From positions 1-8,166 of the forward strand of contig JAFEBC010000752.1 of the NCBI GenBank assembly GCA_018266095.1: 8,166 bases of DNA, read 5' to 3'. This DNA comes from Deltaproteobacteria bacterium. Lineage in GTDB: Bacteria > Myxococcota > Myxococcia > Myxococcales > 40CM-4-68-19. Shown here piece after piece: positions 5,828 to 8,166 of the stretch. Below the pieces are notes generated by a model that saw nothing but the letters and a program-made list of their open reading frames with translations, ran no database searches and was not told the origin of the DNA. Each line of letters begins with the position of its first letter. The first letter of the stretch is position 1. The translations under genes and the position numbers were made by a program.

Positions 5828-5839
5828 ACCTTCGCCCAC
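5820..5839 (-). promoter_or_regulatory. Sigma-54-like promoter / bipartite element for the leftward SCPU gene
   Basis: The reverse strand reads GTGGGCGAAGGTTTTGCACT and matches the rightward element at 15 of 20 positions, with the same GG-N10-GC spacing and an identical TTTGCACT half. The -24 half is a weaker sigma-54 match (GGGCGA in place of TGGCAC). Transcription would start near 5811, leaving about 57 bases to the ATG at 5754. This would place the two start points face to face, with about 12 bases of overlap. Confidence 0.45.
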
Positions 5840-5853
5840 TTTGGAGAAGTTCC

Positions 5854-6351
5854 ATGACGAAGTCCATCCGCAAGACCTTCGCGGCCGCGTGCGTGCTCGC
5901 CCTCCTCGGCGCGTCCTCGGCCCAGGCCACCACGGCGACGGGCTCGTTCCAGGTGACGGCGACGGTGCTCGGCACCTGCACCATCTCGGGCGTGACGCTC
6001 GGGTTCGGCAACTACGATCCCACCTCGGGGACGGACACGGACGGGCAGACGCAGCTCACGGTGACGTGCACCAAGGGCACCATCGTCTCGTCGGTGCAGC
6101 TCGACAATGGCGCCAACGCCTCATCGGGGCAGCGGCGCATGAAGCAGGGCGCGTCGAACTACCTCAACTACAACCTCTTCTCGGATTCGGGCCGCACCAC
6201 CGCCTGGAACACCACGGGCAGCCCGGCCGGCTTCACCTCGGCGGGGCCCTCGACGCCCAACACGCTGCAGGTCTACGGGCGCATCCCGGCCACGCAGGAC
6301 GTGATCTCGGGCGCCTACTCCGACACGGTCGTCGCGACCGTGAACTTCTAG
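5854..6351 (+). CDS. Spore coat protein U (SCPU) domain pilus/coat subunit
   Basis: 165 residues; ATG at 5854 with GGAGA at 5843-5847, 6 bases upstream. The signal peptide has a basic n-region (MTKSIRK), a hydrophobic core and an AQA cleavage site at 25. The mature protein opens with alternating residues GSFQVTATVLG (30-40), the expected N-terminal donor strand that would complete the fold of a neighbouring subunit. C42 and C72 are the likely disulfide and bracket LGFGNYDPTSG (49-59). Then come YLNYNLFSDSGR (103-114), LQVYGRIPATQ (138-148), and the C-terminal strand GAYSDTVVATVNF ending in Phe, as in the family. It is the first gene of the subunit-chaperone-usher operon, with 8 bases to the chaperone ATG. 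By analogy with CsuA/B and Myxococcus protein U it is the main exported subunit. Exact shaft or coat role is inferred. The divergent paralogue resembles it only in family motifs, so it is not a recent duplicate. Confidence 0.92.
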   Translation: MTKSIRKTFAAACVLALLGASSAQATTATGSFQVTATVLGTCTISGVTLGFGNYDPTSGTDTDGQTQLTVTCTKGTIVSSVQLDNGANASSGQRRMKQGASNYLNYNLFSDSGRTTAWNTTGSPAGFTSAGPSTPNTLQVYGRIPATQDVISGAYSDTVVATVNF

Positions 6352-6359
6352 GTGACGTG

Positions 6360-7118
6360 ATGACGCCGAGGGGGAAGTCCGGGGTCGGCCTCATCGCGCT
6401 GATGGTCCTCGCGCCCCTCGCGGCGCGGGCTGGCGGGCTCGACATCGCGCCGGTGAACGTGGAGCTCAAGCCCTCGGAGACGAGCGGCTTTGTGACCTTG
6501 CACAACGGCGGCGGCGACACCCTGCGCTTCGAGGTGAAGCTCACGGTGTGGACGCAGGGCAAGGACGGGCAGATCGTGACCGAGCCGAGCCGCGCGCTGG
6601 TGTGGTTCCCCGAGCTGTTCGTGCTCAAGCCGGGCGAGTCGCGGCACATCCGCGTGGGCACGACGCCGGAGCAGTTCGGTGAGGTGGAGAAGACCTACCG
6701 CATGTTCATCACCGAGCTGCCGGCGCCCGCGGGCGCGCCTGGGCCGCAGGTGCGCGTGCTGACGCAGCTCGGCGTGCCGATCTTCCTCGCGCCCAAGAAC
6801 GGCGGCCAGGCGAAGGCGGAGCTGACGGCGCCGCAGCTCGAGGCGGGCGCGGTGACCTTCTCCTTGCGCAACCCGGGCCTCGTGCACTTGAAGACCAAGC
6901 GGACGACGCTCGAGGCGCTGGGCGAGGGCGACGCGCCGCTCTCGCAGAAGAGCTGGGACGGCTGGTACGTGCTGGCCAAGGGTGAGCGCGAGTACCGCGA
7001 GGCGGTGCCCAAGGACCTCTGCGCCAAGGTGCGCAAGCTTCAGGCGACGGTGGAGATCGACGGCGTCGCGCCGCTGACGGCGACGCTGCCGGTGCCCCAG
7101 GGTGCCTGCGCTCCGTGA
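6360..7118 (+). CDS. Periplasmic chaperone of archaic chaperone-usher system (PapD/CsuC-like)
   Basis: 252 residues. ATG at 6360 with AGGTGA (6350-6355) overlapping the preceding stop codon; GTG at 6357 is an in-frame alternative. The signal peptide ends near AARA (21-24). Domain 1 begins LDIAPVNVELKPSE (27-40), with LVWFPELFVLKPGESRHIRV (80-99) and the family signature EKTYRMFITELP (110-121), then TQLGVPIFLAP (135-145). Domain 2 runs from about 150 to the end. In the family these two immunoglobulin-like domains hold a subunit by donor-strand complementation in the periplasm and deliver it to the usher. C221 and C250 near the C-terminus could form a disulfide. The stop overlaps the usher start (GTGA), so the two are probably translationally coupled. 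Confidence 0.94.
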   Translation: MTPRGKSGVGLIALMVLAPLAARAGGLDIAPVNVELKPSETSGFVTLHNGGGDTLRFEVKLTVWTQGKDGQIVTEPSRALVWFPELFVLKPGESRHIRVGTTPEQFGEVEKTYRMFITELPAPAGAPGPQVRVLTQLGVPIFLAPKNGGQAKAELTAPQLEAGAVTFSLRNPGLVHLKTKRTTLEALGEGDAPLSQKSWDGWYVLAKGEREYREAVPKDLCAKVRKLQATVEIDGVAPLTATLPVPQGACAP

Positions 7119-8166
7119 AGGGCCTGTGGTCATGCGCGTGCGCGCTGACGCTCTTGGCCTTGGCCGCCTCCGGACCTGCGCGCGCGAATGACGATGACTT
7201 CTCGCTCCAGGACGAGCCCGGGCCCGACGGCCAGCCGATGCCGCTCGAGGTGATGCTCAACGGGCAGCTCGTGGGCGTGTGGATCTGCGTGATCAAGAAC
7301 AGCGATCTCTGGCTGCCGGACGCGGAGCTCGTGAAGGCCGGGATCACGCTGCCCAAGTCGGCGCACCGCGAGCCGGGGCCGGCGGGCACGATGGTGTCGA
7401 TGTTCTCGCTGGGCTCGGACGCGTCGTTCACGCTCGATCTCAAGGCGCTCCGCGCGATGGTGCTCCTGGGCAAGTCGCTCCTGGGCGTGCACGTGCTCGA
7501 CTTGCGCGCCGCGCCGCGGCCGGACAACCTGGAGCTGCAGAGTGAATTCTCGGTGTTCTCGAGCTACGCGCTGCAGGCCGACACCTCGCGGCAGTTCAAT
7601 GTGTTCACGGAGGTGGGCGCGTCGTCGGGCGGCCTCGTGGCGCAGACCCAGCTCTCGCGGCTGCAGTCGGGCCTCGTGGTGCGCGGCAACTCGGCGGTCA
7701 CCTACGACGATCCCAAGCACCTGCTCGCGTTCGCGATGGGTGACTCGGTCGCGCTCGCGCCCGGCGCCATCTGGGGCGGCGCGCTGCTCGGTGGCCTCTC
7801 GCTGCGCCGCGATCGCTCGCTCGATCCGTACGGGGTCTACAGCCCGCTCCCCTCGCAGCAGGGCTTCGCGGCCACGCCCTCGGTGCTCGATGTGTATGTC
7901 GATGGCGCGCTGGTGCGCTCGGTGCCGGTGGCGCCGGGCACGTTCAGCCTGCAGAACCTGCCGGTGACGACGGGCGCGCAGGACGTGCGCACGGTGCTGC
8001 GCGACGCCTTCGGCCGCCAGCAGAGCTACAGCATCCAGGGCTACTACTCGGCGGGCCTGCTCGCGAGCGGCTACGCGGACTTCTCGCTCAACGCCGGCTT
8101 CCAGCGGCGGAACTTCGGCACCGGCAGCTTCGACTACGGCGCGCCCGCGGCCCTGGGGTCGTGGCG
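7115..8166 (+). CDS. Fimbrial outer-membrane usher, N-terminal 350 residues (gene continues past window)
   Basis: The frame is open from a GTG at 7115, inside the chaperone stop codon, to the window edge: 350 of the roughly 750-900 residues typical of ushers. A weak Shine-Dalgarno (AGGGTG, 7099-7104) precedes it. Signal peptide with cleavage near PARA (21-24). N-terminal periplasmic domain: PLEVMLNGQLVGV (43-55) through about 135, which in the family receives chaperone-subunit complexes. The beta-barrel starts around 140; LLAFAMGDSV (203-212) and LGGLSLRRDRSLDPYG (225-240) are the usher signature. The plug region follows as VLDVYVDGALVRSVPVAPGT (257-276), SLQNLPVTTG (278-287) and VLRDAFGR (294-301), then the next barrel strands YYSAGLLASGYADFSLNAGF (310-329). 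Ushers form the outer-membrane channel through which subunits are polymerised and exported. The short plug and the SCPU partners fit the archaic (Csu-like) branch. A tip-adhesin gene would be expected just downstream. Confidence 0.93.
   Translation, partial: MKGLWSCACALTLLALAASGPARANDDDFSLQDEPGPDGQPMPLEVMLNGQLVGVWICVIKNSDLWLPDAELVKAGITLPKSAHREPGPAGTMVSMFSLGSDASFTLDLKALRAMVLLGKSLLGVHVLDLRAAPRPDNLELQSEFSVFSSYALQADTSRQFNVFTEVGASSGGLVAQTQLSRLQSGLVVRGNSAVTYDDPKHLLAFAMGDSVALAPGAIWGGALLGGLSLRRDRSLDPYGVYSPLPSQQGFAATPSVLDVYVDGALVRSVPVAPGTFSLQNLPVTTGAQDVRTVLRDAFGRQQSYSIQGYYSAGLLASGYADFSLNAGFQRRNFGTGSFDYGAPAALGSW

Noticed and set aside
5209..6351. Longer 380-codon version of the rightward SCPU gene
   Set aside because: The extra N-terminus is antisense to the other SCPU gene and would bury the signal peptide; ATG 5854 has its own Shine-Dalgarno.
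5754..7118. Plus-strand frame of 454 codons that reaches the chaperone stop
   Set aside because: Its first 200 codons read the SCPU gene out of frame; only the part from 6360 is the chaperone. It is not a fusion gene.
6348..7720. Minus-strand frames of 261, 272 and 196 codons opposite the chaperone and usher
   Set aside because: They are antisense to genes with clear family motifs, have Arg/His/Ala-rich composition, and show no domain signal.

Overview
The window is very GC-rich DNA with strong G/C preference at third codon positions, which produces long spurious antisense frames opposite almost every gene. The gene content fits a myxobacterium or close relative (Myxococcota, formerly Deltaproteobacteria). 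It includes spore coat protein U (SCPU) domain subunits with an archaic-type chaperone-usher system, an ECF sigma factor paired with a tiny soluble zinc-finger anti-sigma factor, and large secreted proteins that I cannot place in a named family. The taxonomic assignment is inferred from this content and was not tested by a search.

Layout from left to right. (1) 1-1405, minus strand: 468 codons of a secreted, cysteine-containing protein of unknown function, cut off by the window edge. (2) 1546-3284, plus strand: a probable operon of an alanine-rich helical protein of unknown function, an ECF sigma factor, and a 77-residue anti-sigma factor that overlaps the sigma gene by 4 bases. A sigma-70-like promoter candidate lies upstream. 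(3) 3295-4998, minus strand: a 567-residue lipoprotein convergent with the anti-sigma gene. It has a Cys...His arrangement that could belong to a papain-like hydrolase fold. (4) 4999-5235: a 237-base non-coding gap holding a near-consensus sigma-54-type element, two palindromic/inverted repeats and an 8-base tandem repeat. (5) 5236-5754, minus strand, and 5854-8166, plus strand: two divergent SCPU genes. The rightward one continues as subunit - periplasmic chaperone - outer-membrane usher, with the usher running off the right edge.

How it works together: the right half encodes a chaperone-usher secretion and pilus system like the Csu pili of Acinetobacter and the Mcu/protein U locus of Myxococcus xanthus. 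The chaperone folds SCPU subunits in the periplasm and the usher exports them to the surface. The most interesting regulatory feature is the 99-base gap between the two SCPU genes. It contains two inverted copies of a 20-base bipartite element (TGGGCG, then TTTGCACT), each with the GG-N10-GC spacing of a -24/-12 sigma-54 promoter. Each copy is placed to drive one SCPU gene with a leader of about 55 bases. The leftward SCPU protein appears to lack the N-terminal donor strand that the rightward one has, so the two are probably not equivalent pilus subunits. I found no tRNA, rRNA, CRISPR array or insertion sequence.
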